Shown: piece by piece, positions 17,501 to 22,600 of the stretch
Layout of the letters: each line of letters begins with the position of its first letter
Numbering within the stretch: position 1 is the stretch's first letter
From: JAFNAG01 sp041501225
GTDB lineage: Bacteria; Acidobacteriota; UBA6911
Direction: 5' to 3'
NCBI GenBank assembly: GCA_041501225.1
Contig: JBGQNR010000084.1
Coordinates: 1 to 22,600, forward strand
DNA length: 22,600 nt
Program-made: the position numbers and the translations under genes
The notes under the pieces: generated by a model
Databases searched by the model: none
The model's input: only the letters and a program-made list of their open reading frames with translations
What the model was told of the DNA's origin: nothing

Positions 17501-18203
17501 CATCATAGGCGTTCATCTGCACACGGAACTCCTGAACCGCGTCCGGCGGCGGCATGAATCCGACTTTCCCATCGGTTCGGATGTTGGGCATGCCGTCCAA
17601 CTCGAATGAGTTCGAGCGCACGTTGTTCCGGCCCCCGTTCACGGTAAATTGGGACGCGGCGTTGTAAGACCAGAGGTGGGCGACGTTCTGGTTTTGATCC
17701 TGGGCCAGAACCCCTGGCGAAAGGGTGGCCAGCAGCGTGGTCACGCGCGACATGGACGGCATCTCGGTGATTTGTTCCTGCGTGATGACGGTCCCGGAGG
17801 TGGCCGACGTGGTTTCAACGAGCGGGGTTTCGGCCGTCACCGTCACGGTTTGCGTGATGCCGCCGACTTCTAGCTTTGTGTCGATCAGTTTGTTGTCGGC
17901 AGCCTGCAGAGTCAGGCCCTTGCGCTCGGCGGTTTTGAAACCGGGCGCGGAAACGCTAAAGCTGTAATGGCCGGGGATCAGGAACTGAACGATCCAGTTC
18001 CCCTGAGCGTTCGTAGTGGTCTGCTGCCTTACCCCGGTATCATCCGCGGTAACGATAACAGTGGCGTTTGGAACCACCGCTCCTTGCGGGTCGACCACGC
18101 GGCCGCCAAGCGTGGCTCGGGCTTCCTGACCCCAGGCAAGATGAGTGCCCGCAATGCAGGACACGACGGTTAGGACCAGCATGATATATATATATTTTCT
18201 CAT
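14559..18203 (-). CDS. TonB-dependent receptor with carboxypeptidase-regulatory-like domain (Oar-like)
   Basis: The protein has 1214 residues from the ATG at 18203. This start is chosen because GGAGG lies 7 nt upstream and the sequence begins with a clean signal peptide (MRKYIYIMLVLTVVSCIAG.., to about residue 26). A longer frame would start at 18230 but runs through the hairpin and ribosome-binding site. Domains: a CarboxypepD_reg-like beta-sandwich at about 28-115 (GGRVVDPQGAVVPNATV), a plug at about 120-245 (ITQEQITEMPSMSRVTTLL, FELDGMPN), then a very large barrel with YSVYVQDDWRVTPRLTVNLG and a C-terminus ALKISF ending in Phe. It would import oligosaccharides with TonB energy. There is no SusD partner. 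A perfect 14-bp palindrome and a leader hairpin lie upstream, suggesting its own control. Confidence 0.93.
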   Translation of the reverse strand: MRKYIYIMLVLTVVSCIAGTHLAWGQEARATLGGRVVDPQGAVVPNATVIVTADDTGVRQQTTTNAQGNWIVQFLIPGHYSFSVSAPGFKTAERKGLTLQAADNKLIDTKLEVGGITQTVTVTAETPLVETTSATSGTVITQEQITEMPSMSRVTTLLATLSPGVLAQDQNQNVAHLWSYNAASQFTVNGGRNNVRSNSFELDGMPNIRTDGKVGFMPPPDAVQEFRVQMNAYDASLGRQAGATVQMVMKSGTSGYHGSLYWFNQNNLLNANLFQTNLAGGKVPAVHFNEYGATFGGPVRIPWLYNGKEKTFFFVSFDGTRNKDPRFDVRSVPTDLERKGDFSQSFTTQLVSGQLVKYPIKIYDPLTVDAKGFRQQFTNNIIPTDRLNPIALKILGFVPLPNTLSEPTGNATNNFVPDSTRDNKMAVLAIRVDHTWNNSHKSFGSYRWYHEDELSGDNFHNASTGAYQTRIPTGVGLDHVWTLSPRKVLNIRWNVSRFVDDNRDQGAGFDPSVLGLPASFIAQMEKPSFPRINGQFGTIGTSSAGNLTASTYYTWSATMNHVVGNMSFKYGGDYWVLQSANRNIGNQGQFDFNNSNWTRQQATVSGGTGVGSSLAAYLLGLPNGGNFPRNANGFYSQHFYSVYVQDDWRVTPRLTVNLGLRWDYETPVTERYNRLTSNYDLTAPNPISDSAQAAYASVLTKNATNANVQQLAQMVPASAFKIYGNQLFAGADGQKREAYNGDFKEIQPRVGFAYRLLPHTVIRGGVGKFVQASYDIGWQNGFSRSTTFIATQDNYFTPYDTLSNPFRGGILAPTGSSLGALTNLGQGVNMYNQDPGRMHSWEYSLHLQHEFKGWLFEVGYTHNKTYGIAQGRNQNLPTLAVWQQLRSPRFDANGRPLDKLLWDELIPNPFYQLTGVTGSLASNQNISFNQFVRPIKILGDITKDLNPLGENQYDAMLVKIERRFKGGFSVINSFTWSKLFEDTSLIGPEIVGPTVEHKLGGEDRPLRLSIAPIWDFPIGRGKKFWTSMPKVLDVFLGGWELTGQYSIQSGVPVVFGTDSFYDGQDFHLNRGDRTLERWFDTTHFIRFPDKNTDISNYPTWTGIQNLPGYNYKPAANDTIKNGVYQDFATNVRTFPTRWGNVRASRTNELNVGLYKNFRVKERIKIQFRFEAFNAFNHVRFGAPNTDPTSASFGRVDKTQQNNARQVQMALKISF

Positions 18204-18218
18204 TGAGCTACCTCCCAT

Positions 18219-18240
18219 GGGCAGATTCAATGATCTGCCC
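18219..18240 (-). promoter_or_regulatory. hairpin in the receptor mRNA leader next to the ribosome-binding site
   Basis: GGGCAGAT and ATCTGCCC form a perfect 8-bp stem with a 6-nt loop. In the minus-strand transcript it ends just 2 nt before the GGGAGG ribosome-binding site (18211-18216), so it could stabilise the 5' end or influence translation. Confidence 0.5.
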
Positions 18241-18317
18241 GGTATGATGTATCCGAGGTAGGCACGATCGCGGGGAGGGCTTGCACACGCCCCATAGTGC
18301 GCTGCCTGCCTGCATAT

Positions 18318-18331
18318 TTAGAGCGCTCTAA
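18318..18331. promoter_or_regulatory. perfect 14-bp palindrome, probable operator of the receptor gene
   Basis: TTAGAGCGCTCTAA is fully self-complementary with a CG centre and lies about 115 bp upstream of the receptor start. The GAGCGCTC core resembles operators of LacI-family regulators of cellobiose type (GGGAGCGCTCCC). It differs from the GTTAACG-type sites elsewhere in the window, so a second regulator is likely. Confidence 0.5.
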
Positions 18332-18481
18332 TACGAAAGCCGTTCGGGCGGATTATAAAGTGGTGCCGGCATGGAAGCAACGGGATTTGATCCTGTATAG
18401 TCATATATCTCATTTGGGCCTTCAGTATAGGGTATTTCAGCATTTTGGAGTAGGTTCGCCTGGGCTTGCGGCTATGCTCAT

Positions 18482-18509
18482 TTGACTTGAAGAAAACCTG
18501 CCTTAGGAT
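18482..18509 (+). promoter_or_regulatory. possible promoter of the DUF1080-isomerase pair
   Basis: TTGACT (18482-18487), a 16-bp spacer and TAGGAT (18504-18509) lie about 67 bp before the ATG at 18577. The -35 match is good and the -10 match moderate. Confidence 0.4.
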
Positions 18510-18576
18510 ATATTAAAGTATGAAACTCGCTTGGTGCTACATTCTGACCCGCAGCAGAACTCACGGAGGCGACCGC

Positions 18577-19350
18577 ATGAAGACAACAAACAGGCGCATC
18601 ATCACCATCCGCCGGACATCTTCCTTTATTATTATGGTGTTGCTGGCTGCGGTAACATGCCGGCCGGCGCCCCAGACAGCGACCGAAACCAACGCTCTAT
18701 CCGAAAAAGAGAAGAAAGAAGGCTGGAGGCTACTGTTCGATGGTAAAACCTCTGCCGGGTGGCGCGGCGCCTACCGGGAGGCGTTTCCTTCGAAGGGCTG
18801 GGAAATCCGCGACGGGATGCTGATCGTCCTGGAATCGGGCGGCGGCGAAGCGGCAAAGGGGGGTGACATCGTGACGGTGGATGAATACAGCAACTTCGAA
18901 TTCAAGCTGGATTTCAAACTCACCGAGGGCGCCAACAGCGGCATCAAATACTTCGTGACCGAGGCGCAAAAAAAGAGCCCGGGCTCCGCCATCGGACTCG
19001 AGTATCAGCTCCTGGATGATGCCAGGCACCCTGATGCAAAATAGGGCATCAATGGAAATCGCACGCTCGCATCCCTCTATGATCTGATTCCTGCCCACGA
19101 CAAGAAAGTGAATCCGATCGGAGAGTGGAACCAGGCGAGAATTCTGGTGCAGGGAAAACATGTGGAACATTGGCTCAATGGCGTGAAGGTCCTGGAATAT
19201 GAGCGCGGCGGAAAGGAGCTCCTCGCTCACAAGGCCGAAAGCAAATTCAAGGACATGAAGGATTTTGGCGAGGCTGAGAAGGGCCATATCCTTCTTCAAG
19301 AACATGGCAATCGCGTTTACTTCCGAAATATCAAAATCCGAACGTTCTAG
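18577..19350 (+). pseudogene. DUF1080 (3-keto-disaccharide hydrolase-like) gene with one in-frame TAG
   Basis: The frame of 257 codons is intact except for TAG at 19042-19044 (codon 156). The start at 18577 is chosen for GGAGG at 18565-18569, 7 nt upstream. The first part has a leader (hydrophobic 17-28 ending VTC, a poor lipobox) and GWRLLFDGKTSAGWRG (49-64), the signature of the jelly-roll DUF1080/PF06439 family, then SGIKYFVTEA and GLEYQLLDDARHPDAK. After the stop the same frame continues with GINGNRTLASLYDLIPA, HWLNGVKVLEYERGG and VYFRNIKIRTF, all family-typical, so the second half has not drifted. The family has been linked to hydrolysis of 3-keto-glycosides. It precedes the isomerase-like gene by 30 bp. 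The stop may be a recent mutation, a sequencing error or, less likely, read through. Confidence 0.85.
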
Positions 19351-19380
19351 CCCTACCCGTTTTCACATGGGAGAAAGAAA

Positions 19381-20229
19381 ATGAGCAATCTATCGCGTCG
19401 CAATATATTGAAATTGGCAGGTCTGACTGCGGCCATGGGATCTCGGCCATTGGCCAGCGCGCTGGCGATGGGCAATCCCGGCACGCCCGCCAAAAGCCGC
19501 GTTCCCTTCGATCTGGGAATGGCTTCCTATACATTCCGATCCTTTACGCTGGACCAGGCCATCGAGATGACCAAGCGCCTTGACCTTAGGAAAATCACTC
19601 TGAAGGACATGCACCTGCCAATGAACAGTTCCGAAGCGGAAATCAAGAAAGTGCTCGAGAAGATACGCGGCGCCGGTCTGGAGCTCTCCTCGTGCGGCGT
19701 GGTCTATATGACAACGGAAGCCGAGGTCCAGAACGCCTTCACGTATGCGAAGGCAGCCGAAATCAAGATGCTGGTGGGTGTGCCGCAACCGCCCCTGCTG
19801 GAGCTTACCGAAAAGAAAGTGAAGGAAACCGATATCATGCTGGCGATCCATAATCATGGCCCCACGGATGAGCGCTATCCGAGTCCCGAGAGTGCCTACA
19901 AGCTCATCGCCAAGATGGACAAGCGCATGGGCCTGTGCATCGATGTCGGCCACACCCAGCGATTGGGCCTGGATCCATCCGCCGAAGTCGAACGATACTT
20001 CGATCGGCTTTACGATGTCCATTTCAAGGATGTCAGCTCCGCAGACGCCAAAGGGACCACGGTGGAATGTGGCCGGGGTGTCATCGACATCCCCAAATTG
20101 CTCAGAACACTGGCGCGGTTGAAATATTCGAGAACGCTCCATTTTGAACACGAAAAAGATCAAAAAGATCCGTTTCCGGGTGTGGCGGAATCCATCGGAT
20201 ACGTTCGCGGTGTTCTTGCTGCCATGTAA
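19381..20229 (+). CDS. sugar phosphate isomerase/epimerase-like TIM barrel, Tat-exported
   Basis: The protein is 282 residues with a Tat-type leader (SRRNILKLAGL at 5-15, cleavage near 28-35) and an AP-endonuclease-2/xylose-isomerase-like TIM barrel. Probable metal ligands sit in AIHNHGP (H157/H159), CIDVGH (D188/H191), YDVHFKD (H214) and HFEHE (E256). The order matches the family. The real substrate is not known; an export signal makes a sugar-phosphate substrate unlikely and suggests action on a free or keto sugar in the periplasm. A GGGAGAAAG ribosome-binding site lies just before the ATG. It follows the DUF1080 gene by 30 bp, a pairing common in bacteria that process keto sugars, so the two are probably one operon. 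It would still be translated if the DUF1080 product is truncated, unless polarity reduces it. Confidence 0.85.
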   Translation: MSNLSRRNILKLAGLTAAMGSRPLASALAMGNPGTPAKSRVPFDLGMASYTFRSFTLDQAIEMTKRLDLRKITLKDMHLPMNSSEAEIKKVLEKIRGAGLELSSCGVVYMTTEAEVQNAFTYAKAAEIKMLVGVPQPPLLELTEKKVKETDIMLAIHNHGPTDERYPSPESAYKLIAKMDKRMGLCIDVGHTQRLGLDPSAEVERYFDRLYDVHFKDVSSADAKGTTVECGRGVIDIPKLLRTLARLKYSRTLHFEHEKDQKDPFPGVAESIGYVRGVLAAM

Positions 20230-20285
20230 GAGCCTGGGCGGGAAGGAGAAGCTATAAAGTTTCGACGCGAATATCAGAAAGGATG

Positions 20286-20318
20286 GGAACCCAAGGTCCA
20301 GTGGCGCTCACGGGTTCC
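20286..20318. terminator. possible hairpin between convergent genes
   Basis: GGAACCC (20286-20292) and GGGTTCC (20312-20318) form a 7-bp stem with a 19-nt loop between the isomerase-like gene and the oppositely oriented methyltransferase fragment. There is no T-run on either side, so support is weak. Confidence 0.3.
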
Positions 20319-20325
20319 TCTGCGC

Positions 20326-20676
20326 TCAGGAAAAAAACCGCGGTAAGATCGCCGGCACGTGCTTTCCATAGGCTTGATACTGTTCGCCGAATTCTGTTCG
20401 AAGCAACTTCTCCTCTCTCCACACGCGGATGAGCGTTCCGAGACAAAAGATTGGCACGCCGGCGAGTAACGCCGTGGGTACACTGATTGCCAAATCAGTG
20501 GCGATCATCATTCCGAACATTCCGGAATAAATGGGGTGTCGTAGGAGTCGATAAGGCCCATGCATGACCAGTTGATGATCACTCAGGAGACGCGCGGCGA
20601 TCGCCCATTGTTTTCCCAGGGTGCTTACAGCCCAAACCAAAAAGTGACCCTTCTGCATCGACCACCCGGAGTGCAA
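20326..20676 (-). pseudogene. isoprenylcysteine carboxyl methyltransferase family protein, N-terminally truncated
   Basis: The frame of 116 codons carries the C-terminal part of an ICMT/PEMT-type membrane methyltransferase: WAVSTLGKQWAIAARL, HGPYRLLRHPIYSGMFGMM with the RHPxY SAM-binding motif, a membrane segment (ISVPTALLAGVPIFCLGTL), then REEKLLRTEFGEQYQAYGK with the conserved E-x-x-L-x-x-x-F-G-x-x-Y. Full proteins are about 180-220 residues with two or more further N-terminal membrane helices, which are absent. Family-like sequence starts abruptly around F12 (near 20643). The first 11 codons are the DUF4160 coding sequence read in another frame. It is therefore most likely a gene fragment created by a deletion. 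Whether the remaining part is expressed is unknown. Confidence 0.75.
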
Positions 20677-20851
20677 CCGCCAGATCGGCTTGCGTCATTC
20701 CGTTGTTGATCACCAGCCTGGGTTTTCTTCCACGCATGCCCAGTTTGAGCTTTGCTTCGCCACCAACGCCCATGACATGAACGCGCGCCGGACCATGGTC
20801 GTTCAAATATATGGCAATCCGCAGTTTTCCGACGCGGATAATTGTAGGCAT
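20579..20851 (-). pseudogene. DUF4160 family protein, C-terminally truncated
   Basis: From the ATG at 20851 the protein reads MPTIIRVGKLRIAIYLNDHG, then PARVHVMGVGGEAKLKL and NNGMTQADLAVALRVVDAE, matching the small DUF4160 family (PT-I-x-R..G-R...I-Y..DH-P-x-HVHV). After about residue 66 (near 20655) the expected end (typically a helix finishing in K/A-W-x-E-I-H-G) is missing and the frame runs 25 residues into the methyltransferase fragment in the wrong frame. DUF4160 genes often sit beside DUF2442 genes in toxin-antitoxin-like pairs; no DUF2442 partner is visible here. No clear ribosome-binding site precedes the ATG. Function is unknown. Confidence 0.65.
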
Positions 20852-20995
20852 GGTCAGTATAACCCAAGCGGATAGGTTGTCACAGGTATAACTGAGCGGT
20901 TTCTCACGCATAGAAAGTTTCTCGGGCTCTGGTTCTATTTCAAATGATCTATAAAGGAGCAGGAAATGGCAGGCTCCGACCGGGGAAGTCGGGGA

Positions 20996-21026
20996 AGTCG
21001 GGGACATTCACCTGACGTCCCCGATT
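20996..21026. repeat. REP-like hairpin with tandem lead-in
   Basis: AGTCGGGGAC and GTCCCCGATT pair around an 11-nt loop (ATTCACCTGAC). The left arm is preceded by two tandem copies of GGGGAAGTC (20982-20999). GC-rich hairpins of this style are common as REP elements spread by RAYT-type transposases; no transposase gene is in the window. Confidence 0.5.
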
Positions 21027-21088
21027 TCTAAACGAACGTCGCGGCAAGTCGCGGGGCAGTGAGCGTAGCCGGCAGGCCTTCCCATGTT

Positions 21089-21120
21089 CGGCCGTCGAGG
21101 AGACGGCCGGCTTTCTTTTT
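21089..21120 (+). terminator. orphan intrinsic terminator
   Basis: CGGCCGTC (21089-21096), a 5-nt loop and GACGGCCG (21102-21109) form a perfect 8-bp stem, followed by GCTTTCTTTTT. This is a good rho-independent terminator on the plus strand, yet no plus-strand gene ends nearby (the closest stop is at 20229). Confidence 0.6.
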
Positions 21121-21177
21121 GTTGGCGCTGCCCCAGTTTGAAGAAAAAGGGCGCGCGGGCTGTGAGAGAAAATATAT

Positions 21178-21214
21178 GGACATCCATCAAAGATGCATAG
21201 AACGGTGGGTGTCC
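21178..21214. repeat. REP-like palindrome, copy A
   Basis: GGACATCCAT and GTGGGTGTCC pair with two G-T wobbles around a loop containing AAAGATGCA. It is an inverted, related copy of the palindrome at 22352-22390. Confidence 0.65.
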
Positions 21215-21367
21215 AAGGGTCTTTAGCTTTGGATGATTGACTAGCTCGTGGGACTTTCGGTGGATGCCTAAAAGCTGGCGCTGGAACGGTTCTGGTTGAT
21301 CCGGTCACACTTGGGAGGAAACCAGTCTGTAAAATCCGCGGTGTTGAGGGGGGCCGCAGGTGCGCCG

Positions 21368-22027
21368 TCACCCGCACGAACCAACCGTAATCACAATCCA
21401 CGGATGGGTATCACGAAAGACTTCCTGCCGGACGATTTGGATCCAAGGGTCGGCCGTAGGCTTGCACCCTGGCTCCACAAGATCGACCTTGATCACGCCG
21501 TCGCGCGGCCCCAGCACGCCAGGGGCGAGTTCGACAACCCCGGAGAAGGCTTGCGGATCGCATATCGCCCCGACGCTCGTCGGACCGTAGCCAGCGAACA
21601 TCCCGAGGCTCTCTGTTCCGTGAAAAACGCCTGTCAAAGGTTGACGTTTATTGGGCGGAAGGACCTTGCCGCCGTGACTCTTCATATGCAGGGTGCCGTC
21701 CAGATGGTAGCTGGTGTGAACGTCCCAGTGTCGATTGGCGCGCGGGATCATGACAAAGAACTCACCCTTCCTCGAGCGTCGGATCCACAACAACAGCCAG
21801 AGATTGGGGCCCTCCCGGACCGCCACCGCGAATCGATGCTCACCGGGAATAGGCTGGAGTTTCATCAGCCCGACCGTGGATCTCGCAGCACAGCGCTCCC
21901 TAGCCTCATCGAAACAGTTCCTCCACTCCGATAACTCCTCGGGAGTTGCCGTTGCCGCGTCAACGCCCTGGTACCGCAGCCATCCCTCAAAAGTCCAAAG
22001 ATCGTCCTCGCTAATGAAGTTCTGCAC
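21368..22027 (-). CDS. conserved hypothetical protein
   Basis: The protein is 219 residues with a GTG start at 22027 (an in-frame stop lies shortly upstream) and a weak GGACGGG ribosome-binding site. The N-terminus TFEGWLRYQGVDAATATPEE is helical and resembles a conserved opening of an uncharacterised family. The middle has LWLLLWIRRSRKGEFFVMIP, then HWDVHTSYHLDGTLHMKSHG, a His-rich segment that could bind metal, and MFAGYGPTSVGAICDP. The end, GVIKVDLVEPG and PWIVITVG, looks like beta strands. There is no signal peptide or membrane segment, so it is probably cytoplasmic. I recognise it only as a conserved protein without a known role. The opposite-strand frame over the same bases (21296-21934) is a shadow with no such pattern. 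It is flanked by an inverted pair of palindromes (21178-21214 and 22352-22390). Confidence 0.75.
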   Translation of the reverse strand: MQNFISEDDLWTFEGWLRYQGVDAATATPEELSEWRNCFDEARERCAARSTVGLMKLQPIPGEHRFAVAVREGPNLWLLLWIRRSRKGEFFVMIPRANRHWDVHTSYHLDGTLHMKSHGGKVLPPNKRQPLTGVFHGTESLGMFAGYGPTSVGAICDPQAFSGVVELAPGVLGPRDGVIKVDLVEPGCKPTADPWIQIVRQEVFRDTHPWIVITVGSCG

Positions 22028-22600
22028 CGCCCGTCCGCTGCTGAGATCTACTCGTTCACATCAGATGATACTTGGTTTGTGCATGACTCCTGATTAGCCA
22101 TAACACTTGGATGAGGCTCGCTATCAAATAGGGCCGGAATAAGCTGCAGTCTCGATTTGCATCCTACCCACGATGCCCCAAGCTTCCGGGTTGTAGATAT
22201 CATGCAAACTGCGCCGGTTTGCTCCCGGGATCCCATGTCGGCGACAACTCTGGATTTTACATCGCAATGGTGTTGCGGACCTGGAATTTGTACAAACTTC
22301 CGCTGCCAGGCGCAAATTGACAGTATCGCCAGGCAAAAAAAAGCAGAACTTGGACACCCACTTTTTGCATTGCATCTTTTGTGGGTGTCCACATCTTTTC
22401 CGCCGTCCAGGCCGGTAAAGAGTGATGATGACTATCGCCGGATTGTTGAGCGGTGGATCGTAAGCGGTAAGCGGGGCACATCCCCCGAGGGCGCATCGCG
22501 GCGCCGCTGCCGACATGCAGACTGTCGCCTCGGCTTTATCGCCACGCCGCCGAAGCGTTATTCCCAGGGGACTCGGAACTGAAGAGGAAAATTCCTCAAC
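22028..22600. other. 573-bp stretch without a recognised gene
   Basis: Frames on both strands are short and unlike known families, and codon patterns look random. The only structured item is the palindrome at 22352-22390. A gene entering from beyond the right edge cannot be excluded but none is supported. Confidence 0.5.
22352..22390. repeat. REP-like palindrome, copy B
   Basis: GGACACCCAC and GTGGGTGTCC are perfect 10-bp inverted arms around a 19-nt loop (TTTTTGCATTGCATCTTTT). Read on the minus strand it aligns with copy A at 21178-21214, including AAAGATGCA in the loop, so the two are inverted relative to each other. Confidence 0.7.

Larger units (their letters stand above)
18204..18576. 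other. divergent intergenic region between receptor and DUF1080 gene
   Basis: This 373-bp region separates two divergently transcribed genes. It holds the leader hairpin (18219-18240), the 14-bp palindrome (18318-18331), a short GCCTGCCTGC direct repeat near 18303-18312 and a promoter for the rightward gene (18482-18509). No convincing gene is present. Confidence 0.6.
20852..21367. other. 516-bp non-coding accessory stretch with repeats
   Basis: No convincing gene lies here. It holds a tandem GGGGAAGTC repeat running into a REP-like hairpin (20996-21026), a rightward intrinsic terminator with no gene in front of it (21089-21120), and a REP-like palindrome (21178-21214). Short frames on both strands have no family resemblance. 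Confidence 0.55.

Noticed and set aside
16401..17609. A 402-codon plus-strand frame opposite the second receptor gene.
   Set aside because: It lies wholly inside the receptor coding sequence on the other strand, with no ribosome-binding site or known motif.
21250..21275. The string GGACTTTCGGTGGATGCCT, which recalls the 5' end of 23S rRNA.
   Set aside because: Only about a dozen bases match and no further rRNA sequence follows, so it is coincidence.
21296..21934. A 212-codon plus-strand frame opposite the conserved hypothetical gene.
   Set aside because: The minus-strand reading has coherent folded-protein character and family-like segments, while this one is proline/arginine/histidine-rich and patternless.
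22257..22392. A minus-strand frame starting MQKVGVQVLLFF with a signal-peptide-like run and a possible frameshift at an A-run (22335-22342).
   Set aside because: Its start lies inside the REP-like palindrome at 22352-22390 and neither frame downstream resembles any family, so the hydrophobic run is chance.
1..22600. CRISPR arrays, tRNA genes and riboswitches.
   Set aside because: No regularly spaced direct repeats, no cloverleaf with a T-loop motif and no known riboswitch core were seen on either strand by eye.

Overview
The window looks like a chromosomal piece of an Acidobacteriota genome, perhaps Solibacter/Bryobacterales-like. This is inferred from two very large Oar-type TonB-dependent receptors without a SusD partner, a secreted glycan-degrading cluster, the DUF1080 plus isomerase pair and moderately high G+C. 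No rRNA or other marker gene confirms it.

Layout. (1) 2-2494 (+): the C-terminal part of an outer-membrane TonB-dependent receptor cut by the window edge, followed by a strong hairpin and a 150-bp remnant of a GH127 gene. (2) 2745-8183 (-): GH28, then an alginate-lyase-fold polysaccharide lyase, then a protein that fuses a GH88 and a GH105 catalytic barrel. (3) 8402-11536 (+): a divergent GH2 enzyme. (4) 11771-14236 (-): a LacI-family regulator followed by a GH29 alpha-L-fucosidase. (5) 14559-18203 (-): a complete 1214-residue TonB-dependent receptor. (6) 18577-20229 (+): a DUF1080 gene broken by one in-frame TAG, and a Tat-exported TIM-barrel isomerase-like protein. (7) 20.3-22.6 kb: a scrambled accessory stretch with two truncated genes joined at one breakpoint, REP-like palindromes and a conserved hypothetical gene bracketed by an inverted pair of similar palindromes.

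How the parts fit (inference). Regions 1-5 read as a polysaccharide utilisation locus of the SusD-less kind. A lyase would cut a uronic-acid-containing chain and leave 4,5-unsaturated ends. The GH88-GH105 fusion would remove those ends, GH28 would hydrolyse galacturonic linkages, and GH2 and GH29 would trim side chains including L-fucose. The receptor would import oligosaccharides. The enzyme set suits a branched pectic polymer (rhamnogalacturonan type) or a fucosylated uronate-rich exopolysaccharide, but the substrate cannot be fixed from sequence. Two similar imperfect palindromes with a CG centre lie at the GH28 promoter and next to the LacI-gene promoter, which suggests a local regulon. 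A different, perfect 14-bp palindrome lies upstream of the receptor.

The main oddities are the GH88-GH105 fusion, the operator placed directly on the GH28 -10 element, a GH2 that lacks the usual acid/base glutamate, the recent-looking nonsense codon in DUF1080, three sets of long or paired palindromic repeats, and the DUF4160/ICMT truncation junction.
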